Source: Colletes latitarsis (Eukaryota; Arthropoda; Insecta; Hymenoptera; Colletidae). Taken from it: a stretch of DNA of 64,000 bases. The stretch is taken from contig NC_135140.1 in assembly GCF_051014445.1 (NCBI RefSeq), positions 14,873,501-14,937,500 of the forward strand. The letters are read 5' to 3'. Positions 1 through 13,826 of this stretch are shown here, in pieces (the stretch's first letter is position 1; every line of letters begins with the position of its first letter). The notes under the pieces are model-generated. The model was not told where the DNA came from. It did no database searches and saw only the letters and a list, made by a program, of their open reading frames with translations. Made by a program: the position numbers and the translations under genes.

Positions 1-631
1 TATAACGACCAACTCTATGTTTCTGACTTCTCCGTTTGTGGATGTCTTCAAGAGTTTGAAGATGACTAAGGGTACTGTAATAATTGAATTATGTAACGAA
101 GGAAATTATTTGTTTTTAAGTATAATCCATATTCGAAGCAGGCTACGCGTATGCATTATGGGGCATCCTATACACTTATTTCAACAATGTCGCTATTATA
201 CGCTAGGCTACTTACAAGCTAACTGATATATTCTCATGTAAAATTATATTACGATCAGATTACTGTTTATTTATGTACCTGCAGCTACTCTGACGTTTCC
301 ACCGTGGCTACCGCGACGATTGAGAGCCATTTAAATTCTAGCAGAGGCATGGTAATATTTCACGTCGAAGAACTCGGCCTTTTGGCTAACTCGTTAATCC
401 CGGAACAATAATGAATCAGACGTTTTCTGATCCTACCAATAACTCTACAGATTTTTGTTCAAACCGTGTCTTGTATTTCCATTACCATTGGAAAATAATT
501 TCACGTTGTATCGAAGTTCTTCTTCTTATGTACATCTCCAAATTCTTTCGACTAAACACTACGAAATGACTTCTTCGATTCGAAGTATACTTCAGAACTT
601 CTTAAGATCCGGAGGTTCTTCTTTGAAACGA

Positions 632-674
632 AACTTCTTCAGAAGTTAAGGACTTCGTAACTTCTTCAGAAGTT
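632..674. repeat. Repeated AACTTCTTCAGAAGTT inverted repeat
   Basis: The same 16-mer occurs at 632-647 and 659-674. Its arms AACTTC and GAAGTT flank a TTCA loop. The region upstream (541-631) is rich in further CTTC and GAAG words, so a simple decayed repeat is the plainest explanation. Confidence 0.6.
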
Positions 675-1081
675 CTCCGCATCGGCAACTTGCCAAGAAA
701 CGTGTTGGCCAGTCCAGCGCCCAACAATCCCTCCGCAGCCAGTCGGATTTAAAGTCCCAGGGACTGGTTCCTGGCGCGGACCCACTGCGGCCACCTGTCA
801 GCCAATCATAAATTCGCGGTGTCCTTTCATCGGCATCTCGTATGTACTTATTGTGCGCGCAGAGTTCGAGAGTCGAAACGCTTCCTTTCCGCACGCGTAT
901 CCTGTTGATGGGAGGCCCCCGCCGGCTTCCAAACCTTGGCTCCATAAGTTGAAGGCCATCCTGCTCTCTCGTCCACCGTTTCACGCTCACGAAGGTCCTT
1001 ACGAGCCTCCTGCGTCGCTCCTTGGCCGCCCATTAGGTTGCCGGGGTCCGATCCAGGGTAAGAAGTCCTCGCATACCAGAC

Positions 1082-1214
1082 GTGTACTCAATGAACTGAC
1101 GTAGAAAGAAAGGTGGAGGAAAAAGATGCTGGCCCACCGGGAAAAAGGAGACGCGAAGGATCTGTGTATATTCCAAGATGGCGAAGTGACAGGAAATTGA
1201 GGAAAATAGTGGTT
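1082..1214. repeat. Direct duplication, copy 1
   Basis: GTGTACTCAATGAACTGACG and the following purine-rich stretch match 1439-1571 at an offset of 357 bp. Shared words include GAAAGAAAGG, AAGATGG and CAGGAAAT. Confidence 0.6.
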
Positions 1215-1438
1215 TAAATAGAATTTAAGGACGATGATCTTGGTTAATAAATAATACTTCATTGTTTCGTTCTCTGTGTCGTCTACAAAAAAGTAGAATT
1301 CATTGAATAGTTTAGCAATGGTTGTCGAGAGTAATTGTTTCGAGAATAATAAAAAATCGAGGTAGTTATGGTAAAATAATTTTTGTGTTTCCTATAATTA
1401 CGTAAACGTGTAGTAATGATAAAATTTGCGTTCCAAAT

Positions 1439-1571
1439 GTGTACTCGATTAACTGACAGAGAAAGAAAGGCGGGCAAAAAAAGATGGCGGCGGTTAGAGG
1501 AGAAGAGGACCGAAAGATCGGTGTGTTTGAAGATGGAGACGAAAAGTGGCAGGAAATAGAAGAAAAAGGGG
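1439..1571. repeat. Direct duplication, copy 2
   Basis: Starts GTGTACTCGATTAACTGACA and runs through purine-rich sequence to CAGGAAATAGAAG. It is moderately diverged from 1082-1214, and neither copy has a credible coding frame. It may be the two ends of a decayed element or a partial segmental duplication. Confidence 0.6.
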
Positions 1572-4120
1572 ACTAATGATCACTATGAGAAACTAAATAG
1601 AAAAAAGAACTGAATAGCTGTTTGGAAATGTTTGTGTACGATGTTGTAACCTGATCATGTACTGGGTGATCCAATAGATGAATCATTGGTCTATGGAAAT
1701 GAATAATTTATGGAAACTGTAAATTACTATTGTGTGACAATATTACATCACTGCAATAATTACAAAATAACGAACAGGAAATTATGCAATTGTTTGGATA
1801 ATTCAAGAAGGAAAAAACAGCTTTAAACAATTTACTATCTTCTTCTTTTCAAATCTGTTATAGTATTCAGATTGAAAAAATTTGTGAGCAAAACAAACGA
1901 GGGAGAAGACATTGTCACACGTTGCAATAAATTTCTAAGAAATGTATTAATGCAAAATATTCCATGCTCTAGAATGCAATGAAAAAATTTGAATATAAAA
2001 ATACTTTCATCGTCCTGAAAAAGAAGTGTTAAAAGGAAGGAGATTTAATCTGGAGAAAACTGGTATTGCAAAAAGAGAATGTCGTCTAAAACTTTAGACT
2101 GAGTCCGATTTTGTTGCAAAATGATGGGTCATTATCAGATTCTGCTGAAATCTTCTTCGGTGCTTTTTATCTTCTTCCTTCTTCTATATCCTGATACTTT
2201 TTATTTATACCGTCATTTTCGAAAGAATGCTGCTCGGTCAAGATCGCATATACAGCACGATGCACCTGTGTGCCAACTGAAGTTCAATAAACCTCGGTGG
2301 ACTTCGACTTCAGTCGGAGATTTTAAAACCTTCGCCGATTCATAATTAAGCAATTGCGGGATTATCTCGATCCATTCACGCGTCTATAATTAAGGAAAAC
2401 TGATTTCGATCGTGGCACGTACCGAGATACTTCATTCAGAGAATAATTTACTAATAGCGATGAAAATTGAGTACGTTACGTAACGGAGAAATTAATTAAA
2501 TAAGGCTCGCGGGTCTTTAAAGTAAATGAGTTCTTAATTATGATAACCGGTATTTTAACGTTTAAATGTTCATCGCGTGCCGTATGAATGCTCGTTGAAA
2601 AATTTTATTCCTGGATATTCCAGGGAACCGTTGCTTCGATTTTATCTGCGGAGACAGGTTTAATTGAAACTATACAAATTCAATCTCCAATTACAAGGGA
2701 GATCTGTCGTTTAAAAATGCGGAGCTTCGGTTTAATTAGAAAATTTGAATGATCTTCGAAATCGCTAAATTGAAATATTCCTTGAACTTAAAAATTCCAA
2801 TTCTATTTCAATTTAATAAATTTGAGCCTCGTTTATTGAGACTATTTTTTAATCGATAATTAAAAATCCTTATCATCGAACCAAACGATAAGCTTTCATA
2901 TGTTTATTTAATAGTAATAACAAAATGGCGACGACCAGGTGTAAACTCAACTGTTTTTACCGTGTCGAAAGTTTATTTTTCGGTTTCTTTTTAACGACGT
3001 TTCGGTGTTGCAGTTATCTCGACGAAGATAACTTTAACTGCATTAAAGTCGCCCGCAGCAGATGCACGACGGTTTAGAGCGTTAAACACTATGTCGATCG
3101 GATTATCCCGTAACTGGAACACGCGACACTGTGTAGAGACACGGGGATAAATGGCGGACTAGGGGAGCACCCTTGTTTCGAAGGCTAATGGCGTTCACGT
3201 GTCGCGAATTAACCTACATTTTAATTCTTGCTATCGATAACGCGGCCAGGATATACCTGTTACGGTCCAAGTAACGAGTTTAGGCTATTTATCATTAGTA
3301 ACGACACATTATCGTAAAATTATCAATATATTTTCGCTCTCTAACTTATAAACAAGGAAAATATTCTAAACTTTCTTTTGCTCGACTTGAATTTTGTTTA
3401 TTCACATTTATAAAGTCTGATGTGAAATAAATAATGTATTTAGAAGGGGGTGACTACCCCTCCACTGGATCCACCCATAATTACTAATCTAATTATGTTT
3501 AAATATGTTAACAAAAAGAAAATATGTACTTTAGTTTTTAAAATAAACACTGAGTGACAGACAGGCAACGCTATAACTTAAGAAACCAACGGAATAACAA
3601 GATAGTTATTAAAAAGGAATCGCTTAAAAATTTATAAACCCGAGGATAATCGAACTCCTCAAACTAACGACGATTCTGGACACTTTGACTGGTCGAATAA
3701 AAATAAGTAACGATCTCGTTCGCGAAACCAAAGACTGGATTTCGCGGGCAACGAATATATGCACCGTCGAGTTCTTAATCGGTTCCACAGTACTCGTCGT
3801 CGTTAAGATTAAATTAACACGGGCCGCTTATTTTTATCTCGCCACAGAGTATTAAAGTGAACGGAATTTCGCGTAATTGGCGATGCCCGCGCACCAAGAG
3901 GGTGGTCGACTCGGTCAGACTTTATTGCGTGAGAATAATGCCAAGGAAAAAGAAAGTATCGAGCCCTCGTGAGTCAAACGTCGATCGAGAATCGAGCCAG
4001 TGTCACACTAAGACCGGCAAATATGATTAAAAAGGCTGAGTCTGTGGGTTTCTTTGCGAATGATCCATAGTCGGTACTCATTTACACATGAAATCTGCTT
4101 TTATCGCGAAAAGTATCGCG

Positions 4121-4207
4121 TGACCCACGGTAAGTTGCAGAATGACCCACGATAATTATCGAATGCCCCACGATTAATTTTGACATGACCCACGATATTT
4201 ATCGACG
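4121..4207. repeat. 22-bp degenerate tandem repeat, four units
   Basis: TGACCCACG or TGCCCCACG occurs at 4121, 4143, 4164 and 4186, with spacings of 22, 21 and 22. The units vary in their second half (GTAAGTTGCAGAA, ATAATTATCGAA). Confidence 0.7.
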
Positions 4208-7200
4208 TGTATTATTTTTGTATGCAATGAATATTCTGTAGTGTTAATATAGAACACCTTGTACATGTATTTCCACGAATATTTTGCGACGTATTTATTA
4301 CAGAGGCACAATTTTTAAATAAAATTTTATTTAAATTCATGCATGTATTCCTCATTCTATTCGTACAACAGTAAAATGGCATTAAAGGGACCGTTAGAAA
4401 CGAACAGTTAGGGTGCATGCTAGGGTACATGCAAATAAACGGTGATTATTTATGAGCGAAGCATAGATGGTTTAAAACTTGCCACGCGTAGCGTTTTGAA
4501 ATGTCTATTTCAATTGTACAATGACCTAGTGCAATTGTAAAAGTCGTATACGTATATTTAACAGTTATTTATGGTGAATCACGTACCATGGTAAATATTA
4601 ATCTTCAGTAATAGACGTTTCGATGAAATAATGTTGTACTGTGTTTCGATATATCTTTATAAAGCAATAATTTCTTTCAACAGCAAATATAGTTAGAGCA
4701 ATAGTACTCACCATTATTCTTTTCAATATCAATGATAATTATAAAACCAAAATAGCAATAACAAATTATTTTCACACGTTTGTTAATAAAATTTCTGCAG
4801 TCATAGGAATAAGTAATAATAAAATTGTAAAGCATGAAAAAAAATAATGTTTCTCTATAAATTGTTTTGTAACTCACGGATATTTCGGAGGAATTAAATC
4901 CAGATGAACACAGCGCAAACTCCGAGGGCTGATTTTGGAACCTGTTAAACAGAAGAATGAAACAATATGTTATTACTATAATAAATATACAGTCAAAATA
5001 GAATAAAAGTAGAATGAAAAATAGATTTGTTTATCGAAGTACCCAGGAACTTGGGCGCGAAAATTACACGCATCAACGTGCGAGATGCAAGCGACAATTT
5101 GACGAGCAATAAACTTTTGTGGCACACCACATCCTGCTTTCGACTCGCCACTGTGTGTCAAGCACTGAAATTACCTTCAAGATTTCGAAATTTATTCTTT
5201 CGAAAAGGAAAGTAATTTTTCTTGAATTAAAAGGTTCACCTTTAATTTTTTGTTTCATTAATTTTAATTTTCATTCATGATATACCCTGGAAAGGTTACA
5301 AAGTAATACAGTGCGATTTATGTAGGTTTCATCTTCGTGTCTTAAACATCATATAATATACAAATGAACTGTGTAATAATATATTCTGGCGAGGGCGTAA
5401 ACGAAGCAAACACGACTCTGGCAGCGTACTTAAACAACTCGAAGCGGTCTTGTCCATCGGAATTAAAACAATCGATCGAATCTGGGCACCCCTAATATTT
5501 GTATTTATACAGTTTGGTATCTGGTAGCAACGAAAACCGAACGGGGAAGACACATTCCCGCCACAAATTGGATGTGCGCATTTAAATTTCTGGGGATGCA
5601 TTATGCATCAGAAACGGGATTTTTACAAGAAGGAATGCTACAACTTCCTTCGCTGGCGTCAACAACCTATAGGGAGAAGAATGAGAATGTCGAGGCTAGG
5701 ATGTGCTTCTGCATGGCAAGCAGATGCATTCAGAGAAATCTTCACTTCCTCCGGGAGGAAAATATACAGGGTGATTCTTAATTGCACGACGATGCCGCGG
5801 TATCTGCGTCAAAGAAACAGGGAAAATACTATTGGGGACGAAAGCACAACTATCAACCTCGAAACGATCACATAAATTTAGTTATTGAAGCACCGAAGTC
5901 AATCGTTACTCAAAGAAAAATTAATATTAAATACTATTCAAATGTTAAACTATTTATACTGCAAATGATCCTTAAAAAAGTACATTTTAAAATAAAAATT
6001 ATGATACAATTCATTACTGTGTCTTACGAGTGTTATTATATTGGTTTTGTGTTTGTAAATTCTTTTCCTTTGTTTCTTCAATCTTATTTTTATTTCTGAC
6101 GAATTTTATCCATTTCCTAAATCCGTTTTCGTTTCGAAGTTAAGTTTATTGAAAACGTTTTGCAGGCTATGCGTAAGAAATGGTACACGAAGATTAAAAT
6201 TCTTTCTTGGCAAACAAATCGACTGTATTGTTACTATTGTGAACGCATCACTGTCGTCCGGAAACCGTCCAAAGATAACAAGCACTACAAATAACAGTAT
6301 TTACTTCCGCAAGAAGTCCAAGAAGATCGTCTTCTCGAAGAATAACAATCCCTTTACACAAGTGAAGTTCATCATTCTTCATTGTGTAAACCGACAAAAG
6401 CTAAATAGAGGCAATCAAACGGAAAAATGGATAAATAGAAGTCTACTCGAATGTCACTTCGTTGTCCGAAAGAAGTTTGAACGATAATTTCGAACTTTAT
6501 TCAAGCATTGAGTGTTTACTTCCACGAAAGATGGCTTCCCTCGAGGAACATGTGTTCCTTTATCGGCGAACAAAGGGCTCATCGAGTCTTCTGTGTCAAC
6601 GTACTTCTTTCGAGGGTAATCACGAAATTAGTGGTGTATCGGGTCACGACTAAGGGAGCGGGGTAACCGCAAGGTGGCTAGGAAGTCGTTGAAGATCGAA
6701 ATCCAAGGCATGGGCAACCTTCTGTGACGTTCCATGAGCTTTGACAGACATATTGTGCCCCTGGATTGCTCCAATTGTAAGGAAAACGTACGACATAGAT
6801 CGTACATCCTACAAAACAATCTCTAATGACTACTATCCGTGTCTTTGTTCCCCCCCAAAACAATGGTACGAAGCTCCAACCCTTCGCGGTTTAAACAAAC
6901 TAGAGGGTGCAACTCTATCCCTGACTCTAGGTTATTGCGAATTTTGGACCTGCAATTATTTTTTACATGCTTCGATGCAAGTTAAAAAATTCGTCAAAAA
7001 TACAAATAAAAATGGGGTTGCATCCCTCTGGGCTGCAGACCTTCAATTCCCACCAAAACAAATTACGCTTACAATTTCAACGCGTGTCTTCCTTTCGACT
7101 ACCCGACGCAGACAAATTAGAAGCATTAGTTGACCCCGAGAAGCAGTCGCGTCGAGGATTCGCAACCCCTGTAACGACAGTGATTCCCCAAAAGGCGCGT

Positions 7201-7781
7201 CAGACTTTTCCAGAAGGAAGCTCTGCCCGCGGGATTAATTTCGTACAGGGTCGTAAACAAATTCGTGAATTTGTTCAGTTGTAAACCGTACAAAGGTGGT
7301 GGCTCGTAAACCGCTCCAAGACACGGGGCCTCCCTTCTAGGAACCTGCTCCTCTCTCGAGCGACAATAGGCTTCGGTGCAATAGCCCAGACTTCCGTAGG
7401 TAAGAAGTAATGTAATAAATAACCTTGCCTCCCTTCGCCATTTCCTCGACGGAGCAAAAACCAGCCATATGGTGTTTAACTACGCGCGGACGAGAAACGA
7501 TAACTATCGAAGGAAAGGGGAACTCCCTTTCTTCCATCGCGGTACGCGATAGCCACGAGAAAATGGCGTCGACTAGCCACGTGACTGTGTTCGGCGGTTT
7601 TCGAGACAGAATCGAACGTTTCTTTGATCCATCGAATTTTAACACTTTGTTTTTAGACAAAAACCATCCGATTTAATAACTCAACGTGACTCTAGTTTTT
7701 AAGTGATGTTGAATTTACTTATTCAATCGAGTAACGAATATTAGCAGAATTTTCATGTTTACTTTCCAACACTGATTCCGA

Positions 7782-7797
7782 TAGTTTGAGAACCACT
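7782..7797 (-). mobile_element. hAT-like terminus, eroded
   Basis: On the minus strand AGTGGTTCTCAAACT matches the inner part of the hAT end consensus. The outermost C is replaced. It is probably a decayed MITE extending to lower coordinates. Confidence 0.27.
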
Positions 7798-10421
7798 ATA
7801 CGAGTACTTTTGTCCTCCTCCCCCCCCCCCTCTCAATATATGCAAGTTGTGTACGGGAAGCACTTGCAAGGTAATTCCGAAAACTTCTTCGAATTAGAAA
7901 CAGAGAAGCCATGTGTGTAAAATAAACTTCGGCTGAAGTGCGGCAAAGAAGAACTCGAATTTCGAAAAAGGGAGGAAGTCTCGTGCGGTGTGTGGTCCCT
8001 GGCGACACAGTGTATACACTTTAGCCTAAACATTGTTGGGAGTAGCCAAGGGATAGCAAAGCAACTACCGACAGACTCTAAATTCTGTCCCTTCGAGACT
8101 TTTTCCTTTTAAGATTAGAAATTGATTCGAAATTAAATGAAAATTGAACCAGACATAAATTAAGATAGTATAGAAACTAAATTAAGATTAAAATAATGTT
8201 TAAATATGGACAGAAAATTGAATAATTCTCCCTTAGCTAAAACTATTCGCAGAAAACAAACGAAAACGTTTTGTTAAAAGTGGCCGTAATTTAACAAAAT
8301 AAGTGTGTAAAATAATTACGATTTACCTAAACTAATCTTGTCAAGAGCGAGCAGGCTCCAACTAACTTGTTGCTTCGATACTGCGTAGGAAACTACGACA
8401 AGTGTTCCCGTTTGCCAAGGATCGTCTATTATACAGTGGTTCGAGTGTCCTCGCCGAAGGAAAATATTTTGAAACGCTCGAGGAAAAAAAAGATTCCCAT
8501 GAGAGGGGAAGCTTTTCGGAGCCAATTCGACCGATGGATCCCTTAATTTCTCTCCTTGTCTGAACTACTGCTTTCCCGTACGCACTCGACGATCCTAAAT
8601 TACTATACTACACATACACAGGCTCTCTTAACGTTGCCTATCGAGCTTTCGTGTTATTGAGAATACATGGAACTGTCTTATTTATGCCTCTTTTTTTGGA
8701 GTTTAGTCTTTCCACTCTTGAGAAAGGAGGGGGAAGAGGAGTGGCCCCCCCAGAATGTAATCTGGTGTGAAAATTTTATTTATCTCGTCGGGGATACACG
8801 AAACGTGCTGCAGTTTATCTGGGAACATTTGTTTTATTATTTTGTTGCTTACGTTCGATCTGAGTACCTCTTTAGAACATTATTATTATACCTAAATCTT
8901 ATATTTTATTTAAAATATTGTTTCCTGACAGCACTCGTGTATTATTAATATAATGAACAAAAACTGAATAAGTTAAATTTTGAATTGATACGAGTTACAA
9001 TTGCAGATATTCGACAATTAATAAGTAAGCGTAATGTTTCTCAATTTGCATTATTTTATTTCACGTTTCGAAACCGAAATTATGCTCGTACATCCACGAG
9101 TTAATTAATGCTCGAAGCAAGAACGCGATAAATAATTTTGCGCGCTGAACGATCGTCGATTTCCGCGACTATCGGCTATAAAATTCTGAAAATCGCGCAT
9201 TATCGGCCCTGGAATGTCACATTCGGGTAACATCGGGTTCTTTAATTGAATATTGAGATAAAGTTTCGTCGTGGGAGCGGCGCATCCGGTCCAATCATCT
9301 TCATCATTATATGCAGATTGTAGTCGAACATAAAAATTCATGCGACTCGTGACACATGAATACCTTTGTTTGCCAAATCGCCGCGAGAAAACGCTAAAGA
9401 TTTAAACTCTGCAGACTGGTCTTTGCGCTCGAACATTTTTATGCAAATACGAGCCAAATTGCGAACAATAACCGTGCATTACTTTGAAAATTACACTTAT
9501 TTAATCAACGTTTCAGGCGCGAATGGTCGCTCCGGCCTCCCGAAACAGAATCAAATAAATTTTCATTCGAAACAGTTATTTTTGGAAACGTTTCAACCAT
9601 TGTTAAAAATACTAGTTTTACGCTAGAGTACCCGCTTAAATGACCAATCACTGGTACTGATTATCCGTGGAAGGGCGTTTCCCACGTGCTAGTCGGGCTT
9701 CCTGTAAGTCTTCGACTGGCAGAAAGTTAGCGGGGTCCCGTCAGGTAATAAAAACTCCTCTATGGGTTTCGCTACGGTGTATCTGCGAGTGGCCACCATG
9801 ACCTACTTACACGACCAGCAATAGAAAAATCAGTGTCAATGGGGAGCAGATAGGAATTTCTTGGCGAACCGTGGGAGAGTCCTTCAGGACGATCAGCCAT
9901 TGAACTCTCTCTCCTTCCGGCCTTTTATGCGCCCGAAGCCACCAGGAGCTCGTGACCGTGTCACTGGAACTTCTTTGCTGGAAGACTCACTTCTCGAACT
10001 CGTACCTTTTATCAAACTTCTCGATGAGTCGTGTGAATTTCGCTCGGGGTCCATCGCGTACTTCACTATCGTGACGTTAACCCTCCGGAGCTCTTTAAGG
10101 ACGCTCGATAAGTCTCTCGAGAGCATCGGTGGTAAGATGCAGAGGAGGATAAGATTCCAACAAAAAATATGCCCGAGACACCGTACGAAATAATAGATGT
10201 CGTACCAGAAGGTCCAAATAAAATGTTACGAACTGCGTTCTCAGAAACCAACGGAGATATCGACTACATTTTCTTGTATGCAATGAATTTATTAGGAGAT
10301 ACTATTAACAGAAGGGAGAAGCTATAAATTCTTTTTAAATGGAGTCAAACGTTCAGTCAAACCATTTAACATAACATACACATTTGTTTAAATGTGAACA
10401 TACGTAACATAGTAATATATA

Positions 10422-10915
10422 TTAACCCCTTGACGTACGATTTAATTCCATATAATTTTTCAAATGTACACTACTTAATTTTGTTCGTAAGAGGGATCAC
10501 CACAAAAAGAATATTATATACTACTATAAAAATGTAATAATTTTAATGTATGAGACTCGATTAGTGTAGCCCCATCATTATAGGGCTAATGAAATATATT
10601 AACTACTCAAGAAAAATATACAAAGTTGTATAATTTACTTTTTATAAATAAAATGGTTTAGGAAATGCGAATATTTTTTTGCGAAACGTTTTGCGCGAAA
10701 AGTATGGCGGATTCCGAGCAAAGTTGCATTAATCTTCGTTGACCTATAACCTAAAATTTTCACCGACATTGCAATTATCGCGCAACGAGCAATTGATGTC
10801 GGAATTAATTGGCGACCTACGGTTCGTCGAATTATTGCGTAGTGTATTTCGTGTAGAAGAACTCGCGATTTAAAGCGACCGCTCGCGGTTGATTGGCGAG
10901 CTGTTAAGGGGTTAA
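10422..10915. mobile_element. piggyBac-type MITE with TTAA target duplication
   Basis: TTAA (10422-10425) is followed by CCCCTTGACGTACG, and 486 bp later GGGG is followed by TTAA (10912-10915), with CTGTTAAGGGG before it. The TTAA duplication and the C-run ends are the hallmark of piggyBac-type elements. The terminal inverted repeat is short and imperfect (CCCCTTGAC against CCCCTTAAC). The interior has only a 94-codon frame unlike any transposase, so it is a non-autonomous derivative. The right third is noticeably more GC-rich than the left. Confidence 0.6.
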
Positions 10916-13826
10916 CCAAACAATGTCTTCCCGTATATTCTTGCCGGTAATTTATGGCGGAATATTAGGGTACCGCGAGCCACCCGAAACTTCTGCCACG
11001 GTCAATGCACTGTGTCGCACGTGGGCGTGCTTCCATTAGGAACACTGTGTCGCATTCCTTCGCATTTCTTTTTTGGTACCGCATTCAAAACTTCCTTTTG
11101 CTCGATTTTTACGGGGGTTTCATAATCACGCGCGTAAGATACGTTCCCAGTCGTATCGCGTTCGCGCGTGCTTTGTGTATAAGCAATTAGATACTTTTAA
11201 ATCCCATTCGATTGTTCGCAATTCGAGAATTCAACAAGACAATATGAAAATTTTCAATAATTAATAGACGACGATTTACCATTTACCAAAAAATAAAATA
11301 GAAAAATATTTGCTGGGTTAATTAAGATACGAGACATTTGTTAAGTGAAATGAACGAGAAAAGATTTGTATAACGAGTCGACCGAAAGGTTCGAAGAAAA
11401 TTGTAAACAGAAGTCGTGCTAACAAATCTTAACGTTTTTGCTTAATGCAGCTGCCTACGCAGATGTTATGCAGTTATATTGCAGCAGAAAAATGTAAAAG
11501 GAGCGACACTTGTAGCAAGACGCGTTTCTGTGAGACACGTGAAATTAGGAAGTTTCTACGAATCGGTTTATTTTCATAAAGTACAAACAGAGACTAAACG
11601 ACCGAGATAACGCCGTCATAAAATGCTACCTCCTCTGGGATTATTTGTTTCAAACATGTGGAACATTTGTAGATTCCTGCAGCCTTGAACGCAGGACCAG
11701 AGAATTTGAGAAACGAGCTGTAAATAATGGAGCATACGGTACGTTCTATGGCGGTGGTTTCCAAACTTTCCTGAAGGCGCCCGTTTGAAACAAAGTTTTT
11801 TCGACCCGAGATAAGGGGTAGATTTAAAAGGATGCAACAAAAAATATACTAGTGCAGCCGTCAAACTCCGATGACCAATATTTAAATTAACGAAATGAAA
11901 TTTTTAGTTATCCCCATTTCTCTAAATCAATTATCGATGAGTCAAATTCTTTGGTTCGTGAGTTTTGCTTTTTAAAATTTAAACTCTTACACTTGGAGAA
12001 ATTTAAATATAAAAATTTCGAATGAATGGTTTCACCCAAAACAACTTCTTCTTCGTCTAGAAAAAAAAATGTTTGAAGTAAGACATGTTGTGATTGAAGG
12101 GACTTATCGAACAGGAAGCTTCAATTTTTTACATAGCTCGTATCTTAAAAAGCATAACGAGATGACCTCACATTACACTTTTTTCAGTACACCGTTTTAG
12201 ATGGTAGAAAGACGAATTCAATGATATATTATAAGTGATACGATTTGATAGGCATTGACCATTAGGCTGATAACGATGGGTTGTTGATAAACAAAAGGAC
12301 GTTGCACTTTGTAAGTTCTTCAAATACGAAGCTAATACTATTTTCAAATTTTTATATTCTTATATTACTTTTAGAATTTCCTTGCAATTATTTCTATTTA
12401 ACTCACACAATTTAAACTTATTTCGTACAAGACTTGGTACCGATATACAGGGTGTGTCTGCTCCAGTATGATCGAATATGGGTGGCTTATGAAAAACTGA
12501 ATCGAAAATATACAATAACATTTTTTTTAACATTCTGAACGATGGAAGATTTGAATCAGCAAGGGTTCTATCGAGAAAGAAAAGGAGAAACTATGGTGGA
12601 TGCAAATACCCCGGGGGCAAACAACGTTGGATCGTGGTCAAATATTTTGCTCCCGTATGGACGTTCCGTTCTAAAGCTGGGAACGATGGCTTTTATGCCA
12701 CTCACGAAATTCCCACAAGATACCGAGAATCCCGGGTGAATAAGCCCCCATGAAGTGCCACGAAATAGAAGAACGTCTCTTCGCGGGCTTCTCCGAGATC
12801 GGTGCATTGGGGTGCAATGCCAGCTTCATCGTAATTGCGCATAAAGGTAGACAGATGCGTATCGTGCGTACCCTCATATTTTAATGGCATCAGGATGCCA
12901 CGATACGGACTCTCTGTGAGCCCATGAGAATGTCTTTGACTCGTGGTAAGCAGTGGGCCCACGGATACCATGGGAATCCAGAACGATCGATAAACTCGAC
13001 ACGGACGAATCAATGGGGATGTCGAACAACTTGATGCTGCACCACATTGTTGTTACCGAGATAGTTAGAATCCTATTGCATTTCAAGATTTGGGTCAAAC
13101 CTCGATGTCTTTTCAAACTCGTCGAATGGACTCTATGATCTTCTGTAAGTTACATACGAACACTATGAAACAGAAGGTGTGGGCATACGCTCATTTGCTT
13201 GGAATTAACTCCCAAAGTAGCTTAAGTCCAAGTCTAAATCGATCATCCCCCCCCCCAGGAAAAGAGGTGAAAACTCCAGAATCCTTTTTAGGGCACACAT
13301 AAACATTGCACGAGTCTAACCACCAAAGAAGACTTTTCGTTAAAGAACGTGCCCGTGCCTGGTCTCCTTGAGCCCCAGACTGAAGATCCTCGCCGCGTAT
13401 GGAGAGATCGGTCCAGCCAGGGGCGAGGATGGATCCCAGGATCGGCGCGAGGGCCGTTCTTTGTCGAAAGAAGCGGTCGTTTCGCGAATTTGTACGGCAA
13501 CGCTGCCCTTCGAAGGACTCCTGGGTTACACGTAGCCGCGCGCAGTCGCGTGTCTATGTTGGTGCACAATACGAATCGAGTTCCATTGAGACAATTGGCA
13601 ATTTTCGACGCCGAATATCCGTCGGAAGCGGCGGTAGCGCCCACGGCCACTCACTTGGCAAATTGGAGGCCAGACAATAAATTGCAAACGGTCGCCGTAT
13701 AGGCGTACACACGGGGCTCGGTTTGCACGACAGTACAATGTGTGTACCCGGCTTGCGCTACGCCTCGTCATCGGCATAAGGACCGCACGCAGTAACATTA
13801 CCATTCGGTCGCAGACGAATTCATTG
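10916..13826. other. No gene found: spacer with a GC-rich island
   Basis: Mostly AT-rich. From about 12540 to 13826 the composition rises and frames stay open on both strands together, as expected of composition rather than coding. I cannot choose a real exon. Confidence 0.5.
11752..11775 (+). mobile_element. hAT-like terminus
   Basis: CGGTGGTTTCCAAACTTTC fits the degenerate hAT end consensus except for its second base. It leads into GAAGGCGCCCG and AT-rich sequence without a transposase frame. No second end was found. Confidence 0.3.

Larger units (their letters stand above)
1..10421. other. No gene found: intergenic or intronic DNA
   Basis: AT-rich sequence with GC-rich islands around 690-1100, 3040-3260 and 7130-7620. 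Apart from the repeats listed separately, I see only short open frames lying in several phases at once, with no consistent splice structure and no recognised domain. Confidence 0.55.

Noticed and set aside
8667..8948. 93-codon hydrophobic frame
   Set aside because: It is AT-rich; Phe, Leu and Tyr runs arise from T-rich sequence. No conserved features.
9861..10193. Overlapping frames of 110 (plus) and 77 (minus) codons
   Set aside because: Both strands are open together, no domain is seen, and there are no splice sites that would link them to other exons.
12446..12480. Isolated TACAGGGTGTG, with similar words at 5765 and 23126
   Set aside because: They share only the first 7-9 bases with the composite element and diverge at once; no matching second end is present. 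They may belong to other families but cannot be supported.
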